From NCBI GenBank assembly GCA_029569255.1, contig JAKQUO010000061.1, positions 102,165-166,164 on the forward strand: a stretch of DNA of 64,000 nucleotides, read 5' to 3'. Under the pieces are notes generated by a model. It saw only the letters and a program-made list of their open reading frames with translations, searched no databases and was not told the DNA's origin. Shown here one piece after another: positions 44,055-53,068 of this stretch. Source of the DNA: Acidobacteriota bacterium. Lineage in GTDB: Bacteria > Acidobacteriota > Aminicenantia > Aminicenantales > Saccharicenantaceae. The position numbers were made by a program, and so were the translations under genes. Numbering within the stretch: the first letter of the stretch is position 1; each line of letters opens with the position of its first letter.

Positions 44055-45089
44055 CTATCCGAGATGTCTGTAAGCGAAAGATCCTAACGCCCTTAGAAAA
44101 CTTATCGGCAACAAGGACAGGAACCGCTGGATGGCCCTGTTATTGGAGAACACCTGTCTTTTAAACTGCCCCGTTGGCACGTCACAGCGAAAGTAGGGTA
44201 GAGGCCTCTCGTCAGCGCCCCAATCCCTCTTGAAGCGAATTAGTCCTAAGTTCAAGGGATCCGTCCTTCCCAGGTTAAGTTTTGAGTAGCCCCTATCCCT
44301 GTACCACCTGATGGCTTCCCACATTACGAGATCATTGGCCCTCAGCTCTTGATAGCTTCTATCGGACGCTCCATATTTAAAAATGACGTTTTCTCCAAAG
44401 TGGAAAAAAATTGAAGCGGCGATCATTCGATGATGGTACCAAGCCGCAACAATGATCCCATATCCAGTAGCCAAAATAAGGCGTGCGATGTTTTTAAAGA
44501 ACGCAAAGGGCTGAGGGGGAACGCCATGTCGCTTCCTGGTCAGGCAATGCAGCCGATAGAAAATCTGTAAGCAGTCCGTTGATGTCGAGAATTCTACTGA
44601 AACTCCTTCTCGTATAGCTTTTTTAATATTCCTTTGTCTGCTGGGTCCTAGAGCACCCAGAAGGTCCTTTTCTGAGCGTTTGAGATCGATATCATGAGTG
44701 ACATAAATTCTCCAAGGGACGGATTCTTGGGTCGCGAAAGCCGAGTGTCTCCATTCGATGTATTTCCAGGCTGCGTATTTGCCATATCGCAAAGCTTCCC
44801 GTTTCACTTTTTCAAGCTGATCTGGCGTAGAATAATGGGGCTGACACCAATCTGAAAAAGGGAGAGCCACCGCTCTCTTGCCTGTGAGGATGCTCGTGAC
44901 CTGCATAGTCGGCACAACGGCCGTAAGCTTATCATGTTCAAATGAAACAAAATATACGGGCTTATAACCATAGGTTTCTACAAGGACGCTGGCCCATGCA
45001 GCAGTGTGAAAGAACGCCCAGTCGCCAGTGTCTAGTAAGCTCTGATCCCAGCCTGGGGTATCTAGGGGATCAATCAATCGAATCGCCAT
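44055..45089 (-). CDS. FemAB-related GNAT protein, copy 1
   Basis: A 344-residue double-GNAT (FemAB/peptidoglycan-bridge-like) protein: HTAAWASVLVETYGYKP, then RNIKKAIREGVSVEF, YHHRMIAASIFFHFGENVIFKYGASD and a final LNLGRTDPLNLGLIRFKRDWGA. Such proteins often sit in exosortase/exopolysaccharide loci and may attach an aminoacyl or acyl group. ATG 45089 (MAIRLIDPLDTPGW) is the start; the longer frame to 45134 reads into the insertion sequence just upstream. That insertion separates the gene from the rest of its operon. Confidence 0.82.
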   Translation of the reverse strand: MAIRLIDPLDTPGWDQSLLDTGDWAFFHTAAWASVLVETYGYKPVYFVSFEHDKLTAVVPTMQVTSILTGKRAVALPFSDWCQPHYSTPDQLEKVKREALRYGKYAAWKYIEWRHSAFATQESVPWRIYVTHDIDLKRSEKDLLGALGPSRQRNIKKAIREGVSVEFSTSTDCLQIFYRLHCLTRKRHGVPPQPFAFFKNIARLILATGYGIIVAAWYHHRMIAASIFFHFGENVIFKYGASDRSYQELRANDLVMWEAIRWYRDRGYSKLNLGRTDPLNLGLIRFKRDWGADERPLPYFRCDVPTGQFKRQVFSNNRAIQRFLSLLPISFLRALGSFAYRHLG

Positions 45090-45097
45090 ACTAACTA

Positions 45098-45644
45098 GTT
45101 TCTGCTGAAAAAGCGGATGACTTTGAGTAAGCAATTGACAACAATATAGCGGGCTCCTGTTCCTGGACTACTGGAAGCACGAAGCGCTCAACGAGTCGGA
45201 GCATGTGAGCCGGCACCTCGCGGCGTATGGGGACCGGTTCGGGAAGCTTCCACCGTACTTCGTGGCCGACACGAAATACAGGATGTGGAGAAACCGAGCG
45301 GGATTGGAAGCGTTGGGCGTGCGGCCGTCGTTCAAACCGCTGGGGCGAAGGGTGAAAACGCCGGGGCCTGACCGCTGGTTCAAGCGGAAGCAAAAAGAGC
45401 GGAACCGGATCAAAGGCACGATCGGGCACGGCAAAGAGCACTTCGGCTTCTCTCGGGTCCGGTATTATGGGGAAGAGACGTAGGAGGTCTGGGTGCGGAC
45501 GAGCCTGCTGGCGATGAACCTGAAGACGGCGTTGAAGAGAGCGTGAGAATCGCGAAGCCCGGAGCCGAGAGAACGCCGCGGCGTCAGGTATCGGCCGCGA
45601 TACTTGTGCGCGATCTGTTCCCGAGTTCATTTTTCAGCAGACCC
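45098..45644 (+). mobile_element. Deletion derivative of an insertion sequence, 547 bp
   Basis: The ends are inverted: GTTTCTGCTGAAAAA (45098-45112) and TTTTTCAGCAGACCC (45630-45644), with two mismatches in 15. TA flanks both sides (45096-45097 and 45645-45646) as a probable target duplication. Inside, the plus strand encodes the last part of a DDE transposase (FLDYWKHEALNESEHVSRHL, WFKRKQKERNRIKGTIGHGKEHFG, a stop, then LLAMNLKTALKRA). The catalytic N-terminal part is deleted, so it is non-autonomous. It sits exactly between the glycosyltransferase and GNAT genes. Confidence 0.82.
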
Positions 45645-46579
45645 TACATAATATACTTTTCTTTGACCGGGTCGAAATTTACCAAGGCCAGCAGTCTTCC
45701 CAGATGATCGAAATCCTTGACCAGATAATTCATGAATACTTCAAATCCATAAACGGGAGAAAATAAGAAGAGAAAAGGAAGCACTATGGTATAGAGATGG
45801 ATGGCGACGTATGAGATCATCGCTTTCAGAGGATTATGCCTATCCGCAAAGGACGACATACGACCTCTGAGCAAAGACCGTTTCAACATGCTCTTAGCTG
45901 ACCACCGATTCGACTGAACGATCTCATAAACCGGGGCATCGTCATTCCACACAAAAAGGCATCCCTGAGAGATCTTTCTTCTAAAGAAATCCCTATCCTC
46001 TCCACCCCTTCCGAATTCCTTCCGAAACCAATCTTTATCGGCCTCGAACAAAGACCGTCGAAAAAGACAATTCCCCGACCGGGTTCTCTTCCAATCAAGG
46101 ATGAATCCTGAAGGGTGTCTCTCCCGGTCGAACATCCGGCTTCTGAGCACCCAAGCTGGCGGCGGGGATTCAAAGCGAGGCAAGACGGGCCCCAGGACTC
46201 CGCAAGCAGCCGATTTCGTAAGGGCTAAATAGTGGCTCAACAACCATCGTTCATCGGGACGTTCATCGTCATCAATGAAGGCGACGAATTGGCCTTGTGA
46301 ATGGCCTACTGCTCGATTCCTCGCCAACGCGATATTTTGCTCCGGTTCGATATAGGCCGATATGGGGACTGCAGATCTTCTGGCATGAGATTCGATGGTT
46401 ACAAGGGCGGTCCCGGCGCTATCGTTATCGACCACAACGATCGAGAAATCAAAGAGCCCCTCCGTTCCTTGTCTTTCCAAAGCGGTCAACAATTCGTCCA
46501 GCTGACGCGGGCGTTTATAAGTACAGATGCAAATACTGATATGTGCCTTGTCGATCATATTCCCGCGGTCTCCAGTCAT
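45644..46579 (-). CDS. Family 2 glycosyltransferase, copy 1
   Basis: A 311-residue GT-A glycosyltransferase. The nucleotide-sugar fold starts ISICICTYKRPRQLDELL, with VVVDND and the metal-binding FIDDDERPD. A C-terminal hydrophobic stretch (about 250-285) suggests membrane attachment. It transfers a sugar onto the growing glycan; donor and acceptor are unknown. Its stop codon TAG uses the TA target site and the first G of the adjoining insertion sequence, so the protein end is probably unchanged. It starts eight bases after the aminotransferase gene. Confidence 0.88.
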   Translation of the reverse strand: MTGDRGNMIDKAHISICICTYKRPRQLDELLTALERQGTEGLFDFSIVVVDNDSAGTALVTIESHARRSAVPISAYIEPEQNIALARNRAVGHSQGQFVAFIDDDERPDERWLLSHYLALTKSAACGVLGPVLPRFESPPPAWVLRSRMFDRERHPSGFILDWKRTRSGNCLFRRSLFEADKDWFRKEFGRGGEDRDFFRRKISQGCLFVWNDDAPVYEIVQSNRWSAKSMLKRSLLRGRMSSFADRHNPLKAMISYVAIHLYTIVLPFLFLFSPVYGFEVFMNYLVKDFDHLGRLLALVNFDPVKEKYIM

Positions 46580-46587
46580 GCTCCCGC

Positions 46588-47805
46588 CTAACTGGCGCCC
46601 TTCCTTGCTTCTCGTCCCGATCCTCCATACGCAAGTTCCTGCATGCTCAAGTTCACACTACACGAAATATGCTCGATGTCCCTCTTTGTCAGAGTCTGAT
46701 AACTGGGGATGACCAAAGTGCGTTTCAGGAGTCGCTCGGCCGTGGGGCAGTCGCCTTGATAACCATAATGTTCGGTTGTGCCAGAAATCACGTCCTCGTA
46801 GGGTGTCGAAGTGCCCACTCCCCGACTCCGCAGCGATCTGGCCACTTGATCCCGGTGTACGGTCGATCTAAATTGCAGGGGATACATGAATCTATTGGAG
46901 AAATTCTCCTGCTCGCGGAGACCTGTAGTCCCGGTATTCTGTACCAGACTTTTGTCAAGATATTCCGCATTGGCCCGGCGCGCCGCGATCATAGAGCCTA
47001 AGCGGGGCATTCGCCTGGAGACAGCCGCCAAATCGGAAGCGAAAATACGGCTGAGAATGAGAGGAGATTTATCCAGAAACTCAGTTCTCTTATTATAAAT
47101 GGCCCAGATGCGCGAGCCCATCCATCCCCACCATGGGCGGCTACGGAGCTTGGATCTGACATATGTCCTTAGGACGTGCTTGAACTCTTCGCCCCGGCCG
47201 GGAACAGGCAAAGTACGGACTAGGTCGGCAAGACGATCCTGAAGGGCTTTCTGGGGTGAGAACAAGGCGCCGCCTTCGCCCACTGCGAGGTACTTGCCCG
47301 ATCTGAAACTAAAGAAGGCGATGTCCCCGAATGATCCACTGGGCAGGTCGCCAACCTTGCTTCCAAGGGATTGAGCGCAATCTTCTATCACTGGAAGCCC
47401 CTTTACGATCTCGAGGATCTTCGGCATATCACAGACATTACCGAACATATGGACTGCAATGAGGGCATCAATGCTGGGACGCTTAAGCAACAGGTCTTCC
47501 GGAGAGAGACAATAGGTATCAGGATCAATGTCAATAAACCGGGGCGTGCAGCCGGCGGCGCGGATGGCCTTGAATACGACCGGGCAGCAGAACAAGGGGA
47601 CTCCTATTCTAGATCCCTCAGACATCCCGAGCGCCTTAAGAGCGATCACGACGGCGGCTCTGGCTGACCTGATGGGGATTGCGTCGCCAAGCCCGGGTAT
47701 GGCAACCCGCTCGCCATGTTCGGCCGGGTGCCACATAAGCGCAAGTCCAAGCACGACATCGCGAAGCGAATACTCATGGAGCTCGGTTGGCAATAGGGCA
47801 GGCAT
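46588..47805 (-). CDS. DegT/DnrJ/EryC1/StrS-type aminotransferase
   Basis: A 405-residue PLP enzyme of the sugar aminotransferase family. IRSARAAVVIALKAL, the PLP-phosphate region VIEDCAQSLGSKVGD and the lysine motif FSFRSGKYLAVGEGG (K171) are present. It would put an amino group on a keto-sugar nucleotide, consistent with a glycan containing amino sugars. The N-terminal 35 residues are longer than usual. It lies between the GNAT copy 2 gene (seven bases) and glycosyltransferase copy 1 (eight bases) in the leftward operon. Confidence 0.88.
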   Translation of the reverse strand: MPALLPTELHEYSLRDVVLGLALMWHPAEHGERVAIPGLGDAIPIRSARAAVVIALKALGMSEGSRIGVPLFCCPVVFKAIRAAGCTPRFIDIDPDTYCLSPEDLLLKRPSIDALIAVHMFGNVCDMPKILEIVKGLPVIEDCAQSLGSKVGDLPSGSFGDIAFFSFRSGKYLAVGEGGALFSPQKALQDRLADLVRTLPVPGRGEEFKHVLRTYVRSKLRSRPWWGWMGSRIWAIYNKRTEFLDKSPLILSRIFASDLAAVSRRMPRLGSMIAARRANAEYLDKSLVQNTGTTGLREQENFSNRFMYPLQFRSTVHRDQVARSLRSRGVGTSTPYEDVISGTTEHYGYQGDCPTAERLLKRTLVIPSYQTLTKRDIEHISCSVNLSMQELAYGGSGREARKGAS

Positions 47806-47812
47806 GGGCAGA

Positions 47813-48805
47813 CTAACTGCTTGGGGGAATTATACCCTTCATTTTATGTTTTTCGATATCGACAATATCTCCTCCGCTGCGGAGTCGGGCCGCTATCTCA
47901 TAGAGCTGATATTTAAAGGGCCTGAGCGAGCACTTCCACATGAAGCCCTGCTTCAGTACCGCGCCAAAGCGCTTTTTAAAAAGACTGAGAGCTTCTTGTT
48001 TCGAGCCTCTTTCGGGATCGATCCTGGCCCCCACAAAATCATAACATCGTGTGCCCAGTTCCTTGAATCGGCGCATCGCGTCCCAATAAAGCAACTTATT
48101 CGATCCATCCCTTTGGTTGACCAAATTCCCGGCATAGATCGCGTAGGCACAATAGTCGCTATAAGCCAAGACGCAAGCGCTTTGGACGACCCCCTCATGA
48201 TCCGCGATCAACAACCGTCCGTACTCGCCGAGCCCCGACAGCATTTTCATAAATGCCGACTGGTCCATGAACGGGAGTCTCGAGCGCCGGAATGTCTCTT
48301 TGATCAATCTATAGGCAATCTCAACATCGTTCGGTCGAGCCTCCCGGATAATGACGCCGGACTTCATAGCCGACTTAATATTCTGACGAGTGATCCTATC
48401 GATGTTCTTCCAGAGGGTATCCTCCGACTGAAGGAGGTCGATGACATAGCTGCCGTAGGGCGCCGGAACGGCGTCCTCTGGATAGGTGCGGAAAAGGGTA
48501 TTGGTCGTTGCGGGGATGATCGCGTCGGCGCCTCGGGACCTGAGGTATCTGACCACCCCATTCAAAAAATCCTTCTCCTCCGAAATGCTGAAATCGAGAG
48601 CGAGAACGATGGTTTCAACCCGGAAGCGAGCCAGGAGGAAGATGCCTTTCCTGATGAGCGTATAAGGCAGAACGCACTTGAGCTCGCCGGATTCCGAAAA
48701 ACCGCCCAGCCAACCATACACGTCGCTGACTGAGCTCAAAAAAGATTCTTTGGCAAAGATCGAGAACTGGGGGGACCAGTCAAACTGGATGGGTTGGACG
48801 TTCAT
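47813..48805 (-). CDS. FemAB-related GNAT protein, copy 2
   Basis: A 330-residue protein with the double-GNAT layout of copy 1: LPYTLIRKGIFLLARF, then RQNIKSAMKSGVIIREA, LLIADHEGVVQSACVLAYSDYCAYAIYAG and DFVGARIDPERGSKQEALSLFKKRFGA. This pattern (FemAB-like, PEP-CTERM-associated) is common in exopolysaccharide loci. The acyl or aminoacyl donor and the acceptor are unknown. It starts at 48805 and ends seven bases before the aminotransferase gene. Confidence 0.82.
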   Translation of the reverse strand: MNVQPIQFDWSPQFSIFAKESFLSSVSDVYGWLGGFSESGELKCVLPYTLIRKGIFLLARFRVETIVLALDFSISEEKDFLNGVVRYLRSRGADAIIPATTNTLFRTYPEDAVPAPYGSYVIDLLQSEDTLWKNIDRITRQNIKSAMKSGVIIREARPNDVEIAYRLIKETFRRSRLPFMDQSAFMKMLSGLGEYGRLLIADHEGVVQSACVLAYSDYCAYAIYAGNLVNQRDGSNKLLYWDAMRRFKELGTRCYDFVGARIDPERGSKQEALSLFKKRFGAVLKQGFMWKCSLRPFKYQLYEIAARLRSGGDIVDIEKHKMKGIIPPSS

Positions 48806-48830
48806 CTTCCCGGTTCATCCGCACGAAATC

Positions 48831-49706
48831 TCATCGGAGATAAGCCAAGGTCTTCCGACAGTATTCACTCATCCAACGCATTTGCTCCTTCCTGCGGAAT
48901 TGCACGAATTCCTGCGAAACCGGTTTGGCAGGACGAGAGATCATGCCCCAGAAATATCCCGCGAGGAGGAGGAGGCCGGAAACGACGGGAGGCGGTTTCG
49001 TCATCTGATAGATGGAGCGGAAAAATTGCCATGCAGGATGGACGCCGAGCATGTAGTCTCCGAGGCCACTCCTGAACGTATATTTTAGGTAATGAGGCCC
49101 GGCTTTCCCCATTGGCCGGAGATGGACGCACGTTTTGTCCATAAAAGTCTCCGTCTTCCAACCTCTCATGCGTGCCGTTACGTTAGCGACCAGATCGATT
49201 CCGCCGCTTGGTCTAGCGATATATCCGCCGATCATTTCAAAACACTCCCGCCGGAACAGTTGGCAGGCACCCGAGACATGTTCCTTCCGTGAAAAGCGGT
49301 AATCGTACTGCCTATTCCCTTCACGAAATGGCGTTCCGGCGACTCCGAGACTTCTGTCCTGGTCGAACTTATCCAACAAGAACTCGAAATAATCTTCTTG
49401 AAACACGATGTCCGCATCCAGGTTTCCGATGATATCAAAGGGCATATGTTTTACGGTATCCCAGGCTTGATTGAACGCAAACGCCTTGCCGCCGAAATGG
49501 CGATCCATACGCTCAGGCATGCGAATGAGCTCAATCCAAGAGTATCGCCGTACATATCTTTGGGCGATCTCGTCCGTTCCGTCCGTCGAGCCGTCGCTCA
49601 CAATGACCCACTTCAGTGGTCTGCTAGTCTGGTGGACAACGGCCTGGATGGTCTGTTCGATCAATGATGCTTCGTTCCGAGCTGGGGTAATAAGAACATA
49701 GATCAT
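48831..49706 (-). CDS. Family 2 glycosyltransferase, copy 2
   Basis: A 291-residue GT-A glycosyltransferase: VLITPARNEASLIEQTIQAV, IVSDGSTDGT, NLDADIVF (metal-binding DxD) and a C-terminal hydrophobic stretch (about 240-258). It probably adds one sugar during assembly of the surface glycan. The ATG overlaps the end of the upstream deacetylase-like gene by four bases (ATGA). Confidence 0.9.
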   Translation of the reverse strand: MIYVLITPARNEASLIEQTIQAVVHQTSRPLKWVIVSDGSTDGTDEIAQRYVRRYSWIELIRMPERMDRHFGGKAFAFNQAWDTVKHMPFDIIGNLDADIVFQEDYFEFLLDKFDQDRSLGVAGTPFREGNRQYDYRFSRKEHVSGACQLFRRECFEMIGGYIARPSGGIDLVANVTARMRGWKTETFMDKTCVHLRPMGKAGPHYLKYTFRSGLGDYMLGVHPAWQFFRSIYQMTKPPPVVSGLLLLAGYFWGMISRPAKPVSQEFVQFRRKEQMRWMSEYCRKTLAYLR

Positions 49707-50713
49707 GATCCGCCACCCAACCCGTTGATCTTGCTATACACCTCTCTAAAAGTCGAAACCGGCACGGCATTCGTTTGGAGATAAGCCAGTAGAGCCGTGA
49801 CCGTTTCAAAATCGACGAGGTCTTTTGTATGACCGATGGCGACGATCGGCCTGATAGCGGAGGGATCCCGTTTGTCCTCCCTGATTTCAACGTCGAGGAT
49901 CCGAAAGATCTCGGCTGGGGTCAGGCGGCAGAAATCGAGTTTCATCGGATAATGCATCCTGAAAAAATCCCTCAGCCGCATGATCTCTCTTCCCCATCCG
50001 CGGGGGCCCGGTGCGGCCCTGCCCGCAATCTGCGCCCGTTTTCCCGTAGCCATCCGCCAGATCGGTACCATTTTTGTAAATGTGGGGATTTCAAGCAGCG
50101 CCCCCTCAGGAACGGAAACATTCACATCGTCCGCAAACTTCCAGAAGTATCCGAGTTTGCTCGATCGACGGTAATCAAGGCCGTGCTCGTGCTGCACTCC
50201 CCCCTTAAAGACGGAAGAATCAACCTTGATTCCGTGCTTCACGAGGGATTCCGCGACAGCTTTGGTCGGCTGAAGGAGCCAATTCCCGGCTCGAAAGGAG
50301 AGGGGCTGATAACTTCCGGGGCATATGATGTTCTTCAGATAGCCTAAGGAGCGCCCGACGATCTCTTCGATCCGTGGTTGGGGAAGTCGAGAGAGGTTAT
50401 ACTCAGAGTAGTCGAGATACCAGCGCGAATCCTTCCGACGCGCGTTATACCACTGGGGATGCAGGTGAAGCCCGATCTCGAATCCGTCAGCCCAAAGATC
50501 CCGAATCTGTCGCTCAACTGGTTCGATGAACGGATCGGCCCCCGAACGCCCGATGACCTCCAGCTCGGCGGCCTCCGCGAAGAGGACAAAGCGTGCCTTC
50601 CATTTTTTGAAAATGGCGTAAAGTTCCTTGGCCGGCTCGAAGACGAGCTCCTTAAGGGAGCCTTCACCGTTCCCGTACACCTCATAATCAATTGTGAAGA
50701 TAAATTCAATCAT
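49703..50713 (-). CDS. Polysaccharide deacetylase family protein
   Basis: A 336-residue protein. The N-terminus FIFTIDYEVYGNGEG (D9 as the motif 1 Asp) and IGLHLHPQW (motif 2 His pair) fit the distant polysaccharide deacetylase group found in exopolysaccharide clusters. There is no signal peptide. Deacylation of an amino sugar on the glycan or its precursor is inferred. It overlaps the neighbouring genes on both sides by four bases, so it is firmly inside the operon. Confidence 0.82.
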   Translation of the reverse strand: MIEFIFTIDYEVYGNGEGSLKELVFEPAKELYAIFKKWKARFVLFAEAAELEVIGRSGADPFIEPVERQIRDLWADGFEIGLHLHPQWYNARRKDSRWYLDYSEYNLSRLPQPRIEEIVGRSLGYLKNIICPGSYQPLSFRAGNWLLQPTKAVAESLVKHGIKVDSSVFKGGVQHEHGLDYRRSSKLGYFWKFADDVNVSVPEGALLEIPTFTKMVPIWRMATGKRAQIAGRAAPGPRGWGREIMRLRDFFRMHYPMKLDFCRLTPAEIFRILDVEIREDKRDPSAIRPIVAIGHTKDLVDFETVTALLAYLQTNAVPVSTFREVYSKINGLGGGS

Positions 50714-51927
50714 GGCAGTCCTTCATCGAGGTCAGCCGGCTTGCCGATAACCCTGGCCAACGCCAGAAGCATCCAAGCTTGCGACCATCTCATAAAGGGG
50801 GTGCGGATCGTAAAGCCCCGGCGTTTCTGATAATAAAAGAAGCCTCGTTTGTCCCACATATTTCCAAGCGCCCAGGAGAGGACGGCTGATCTCAGGCCGA
50901 CACTGTCCTTTCCGAGATCAGCGAACTCAGTCAGTGTGATCAGGCTCTGGGCGATACTATGGATATCGATGGGATAGGTTTGGTCATGATAATACCTTGG
51001 GGCCCCATCTCGACGAAAGAAATGATCCAGGTAGAAAAGGAATCCTCGGTGAATGGCCTGATCAAATTCCTGTGTTTGGGCATAAGACTGAATGGCGCGC
51101 AAAGCGACAAGATCGAATCCGGTGTGAAAGTTATCGATCCATCGCTGGCTAGGATCTTCACCATAGTCCCAAGCCCCATCCCCGTGCTGTTTGCTGACGG
51201 AAAAGCGCGCGGCCTCGAGGGACGGCCCCAGGTACTTGGTCTCACCCAAAACGGACGCGATCCGGCAAAGGTACGCCGCACCCAGGAGATTGGCGTTGTG
51301 AATCTGCTCTGTGCCAACGAGAGTATATCGGAAAAAGGACTTCGAATCGCTCTCCCGGAAGAAAAGACTATCCAAAATGAACTCCGCCACGCTCTGAGCC
51401 TCTCGAAGCCATCTGGATTCCGGTGTTGTCTCGTATGCATCAAGAAGAGCATTTCCGGCAAAGGTCGAGCATATGATATTTGGCGAATCTTTCGGGACAA
51501 ATCTCGATCTCTGCTGCCAATCAAAACTGTAACCCCAACAGGAATGCGATGTGTTCGGCGAACGTAAGGAGAGGAGCTTGTTTGCCAATAACGGAATCGG
51601 CTCAGTCGCTTCTGCTATGCCGCTCTTTGAAAGGCCTACCAGTGAAGACAGAAAGAGGGCGATTCCTTTGGAGGAAGCGGTTTTTGGAATGAACAGAACC
51701 GGTCGCAGATTGATCGGCGAGCGTTTGACGCCCTGCGTCAAGACCAGGCGAGCGGGTTTGTTATGCAGCAGGGGAATGGCCTGAACGATCCGGCTATTGA
51801 GCGCATCATAAGGATCATAGCCGGCCCAGTTGTTCTTGCGACAATAGTCCAACAGCTTGATCGCCACACTCTTCACAACCGCTGAAGAGTTGGCGGCGCC
51901 GGCTAATTCACTCGTCCACTTTCTCAT
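50710..51927 (-). CDS. Alpha/alpha-barrel protein of polysaccharide cluster
   Basis: A 405-residue protein with repeated helical pairs (SRWLREAQSVAEFILDSLF, NANLLGAAYLCRIASVLG, HTGFDLVALRAIQSYA, DIHSIAQSLITLTEF), typical of (alpha/alpha)6 barrels such as glycosidases, lyases and epimerases. I cannot name a family with certainty. In this operon it may trim, epimerise or cleave the glycan. It has no signal peptide and overlaps both neighbours by four bases. Confidence 0.7.
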   Translation of the reverse strand: MRKWTSELAGAANSSAVVKSVAIKLLDYCRKNNWAGYDPYDALNSRIVQAIPLLHNKPARLVLTQGVKRSPINLRPVLFIPKTASSKGIALFLSSLVGLSKSGIAEATEPIPLLANKLLSLRSPNTSHSCWGYSFDWQQRSRFVPKDSPNIICSTFAGNALLDAYETTPESRWLREAQSVAEFILDSLFFRESDSKSFFRYTLVGTEQIHNANLLGAAYLCRIASVLGETKYLGPSLEAARFSVSKQHGDGAWDYGEDPSQRWIDNFHTGFDLVALRAIQSYAQTQEFDQAIHRGFLFYLDHFFRRDGAPRYYHDQTYPIDIHSIAQSLITLTEFADLGKDSVGLRSAVLSWALGNMWDKRGFFYYQKRRGFTIRTPFMRWSQAWMLLALARVIGKPADLDEGLP

Positions 51928-53039
51928 GGCGATGCAGTCAAGATCTCCCTAAGCACGCGCTCGGCTGTGCGCCCATCCCAGAGCGGCGGAACCTGTCCTC
52001 TCCGCCAAGGGCCGGCGAGCACGTCGTTGACATCGTCCAATAAAGAGTCGAGCTTTGTCAGCCGATTGCTGCCCAAGGTCAATGTAACCGGACGTTCCGT
52101 ATTGGGCCGGAGGGTTAGGCAGGGCGTGCGGAAGAAGGTGGCTTCTTCTTGCAGGCCGCCGGAGTCCGTAACGACAATCCTCGCATTTTCCGCCAGGCAG
52201 AGCGAAGAAAGATAGCCGAGGGGTTCGGACAGAAGAATTCGATCATTTTGAGGAGGCATGAGCCGGTATTCGGCAAGCATCTTGCGTGTCCGCGGATGAA
52301 TGGGGAAGACAATAGGTATTCGCTCCGAGATCTTCGAGAGTCCCGCCATGAGAGCGCCAAGAGTCGCTCGGCCATCGACGTTGGCCGGCCGATGGAGAGT
52401 GACATAGATAAATTCTCCGGGCAAGAGGCCAAAGCGGGCCAGCGTCCCGCTCGATCTGGCCCGAGGCAAATTATCCAGGAGTGAATCGATCATGATATTG
52501 CCTACGAGCTTGACTTTCTCCCGTGCGATGCCTTCACGAAGAAGATTATCGTTGGCATCGTCGGAAGGAGTGAGGAGGAGATCGGCGAGGGCGTCCGTGA
52601 CGATCCGGTTGATCTCTTCGGGCATCGTCCGATCGAAGCTTCGCAGGCCGGCTTCGATATGGGCAACCCGAACGCCCATCTTCGCGCAAACCAAAGTGCA
52701 GGCCATTGTGGAATTGACATCACCTACGACGACGACCCAATCGGGCTTCTCGTTCTCACAGACGCGTTCAAAACTCGTCAGGATGGCGGCTGTTTGGGCC
52801 GCATGCGTCCCGGACCCGACGCCGAGGTTGATGTCCGGGCGACGTATCCCGAGTTCTCGGAAAAAGACCTCGGACATATTCTCATCATAGTGTTGTCCGG
52901 TATGGACAAGCAGGGCTTCGACCGACGGGTTCAGGCCGGTCTTGCCGGACCTATGGGCATAGATCTGCTTGAAAAGGGGGGCAATCTTCATGAAGTTCGG
53001 GCGAGCGCCTGCGACTATGACGAGCTTAAGACGATGCAT
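51924..53039 (-). CDS. wecB: UDP-N-acetylglucosamine 2-epimerase (non-hydrolysing)
   Basis: A 371-residue WecB/MnaA-type enzyme that interconverts UDP-GlcNAc and UDP-ManNAc. Recognisable segments are VAGARPNFMKIAPLF, VHTGQHYDENMS, VVGDVNSTMACTLV, VAHIEAGLRSFDRTMPEEINR and VTDSGGLQEEATF. It supplies ManNAc-type precursors, fitting the sugar aminotransferase and dehydrogenase genes in the region. It lies 29 bases after the DUF354 gene. Confidence 0.95.
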   Translation of the reverse strand: MHRLKLVIVAGARPNFMKIAPLFKQIYAHRSGKTGLNPSVEALLVHTGQHYDENMSEVFFRELGIRRPDINLGVGSGTHAAQTAAILTSFERVCENEKPDWVVVVGDVNSTMACTLVCAKMGVRVAHIEAGLRSFDRTMPEEINRIVTDALADLLLTPSDDANDNLLREGIAREKVKLVGNIMIDSLLDNLPRARSSGTLARFGLLPGEFIYVTLHRPANVDGRATLGALMAGLSKISERIPIVFPIHPRTRKMLAEYRLMPPQNDRILLSEPLGYLSSLCLAENARIVVTDSGGLQEEATFFRTPCLTLRPNTERPVTLTLGSNRLTKLDSLLDDVNDVLAGPWRRGQVPPLWDGRTAERVLREILTASP

Positions 53040-53068
53040 GGCACTTCCTCGGGGTCTGACTTATTCCC

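Noticed and set aside
45090..45134. Longer N-terminus for GNAT copy 1
   Set aside because: The extra 15 residues are encoded by the terminal repeat of the insertion sequence.
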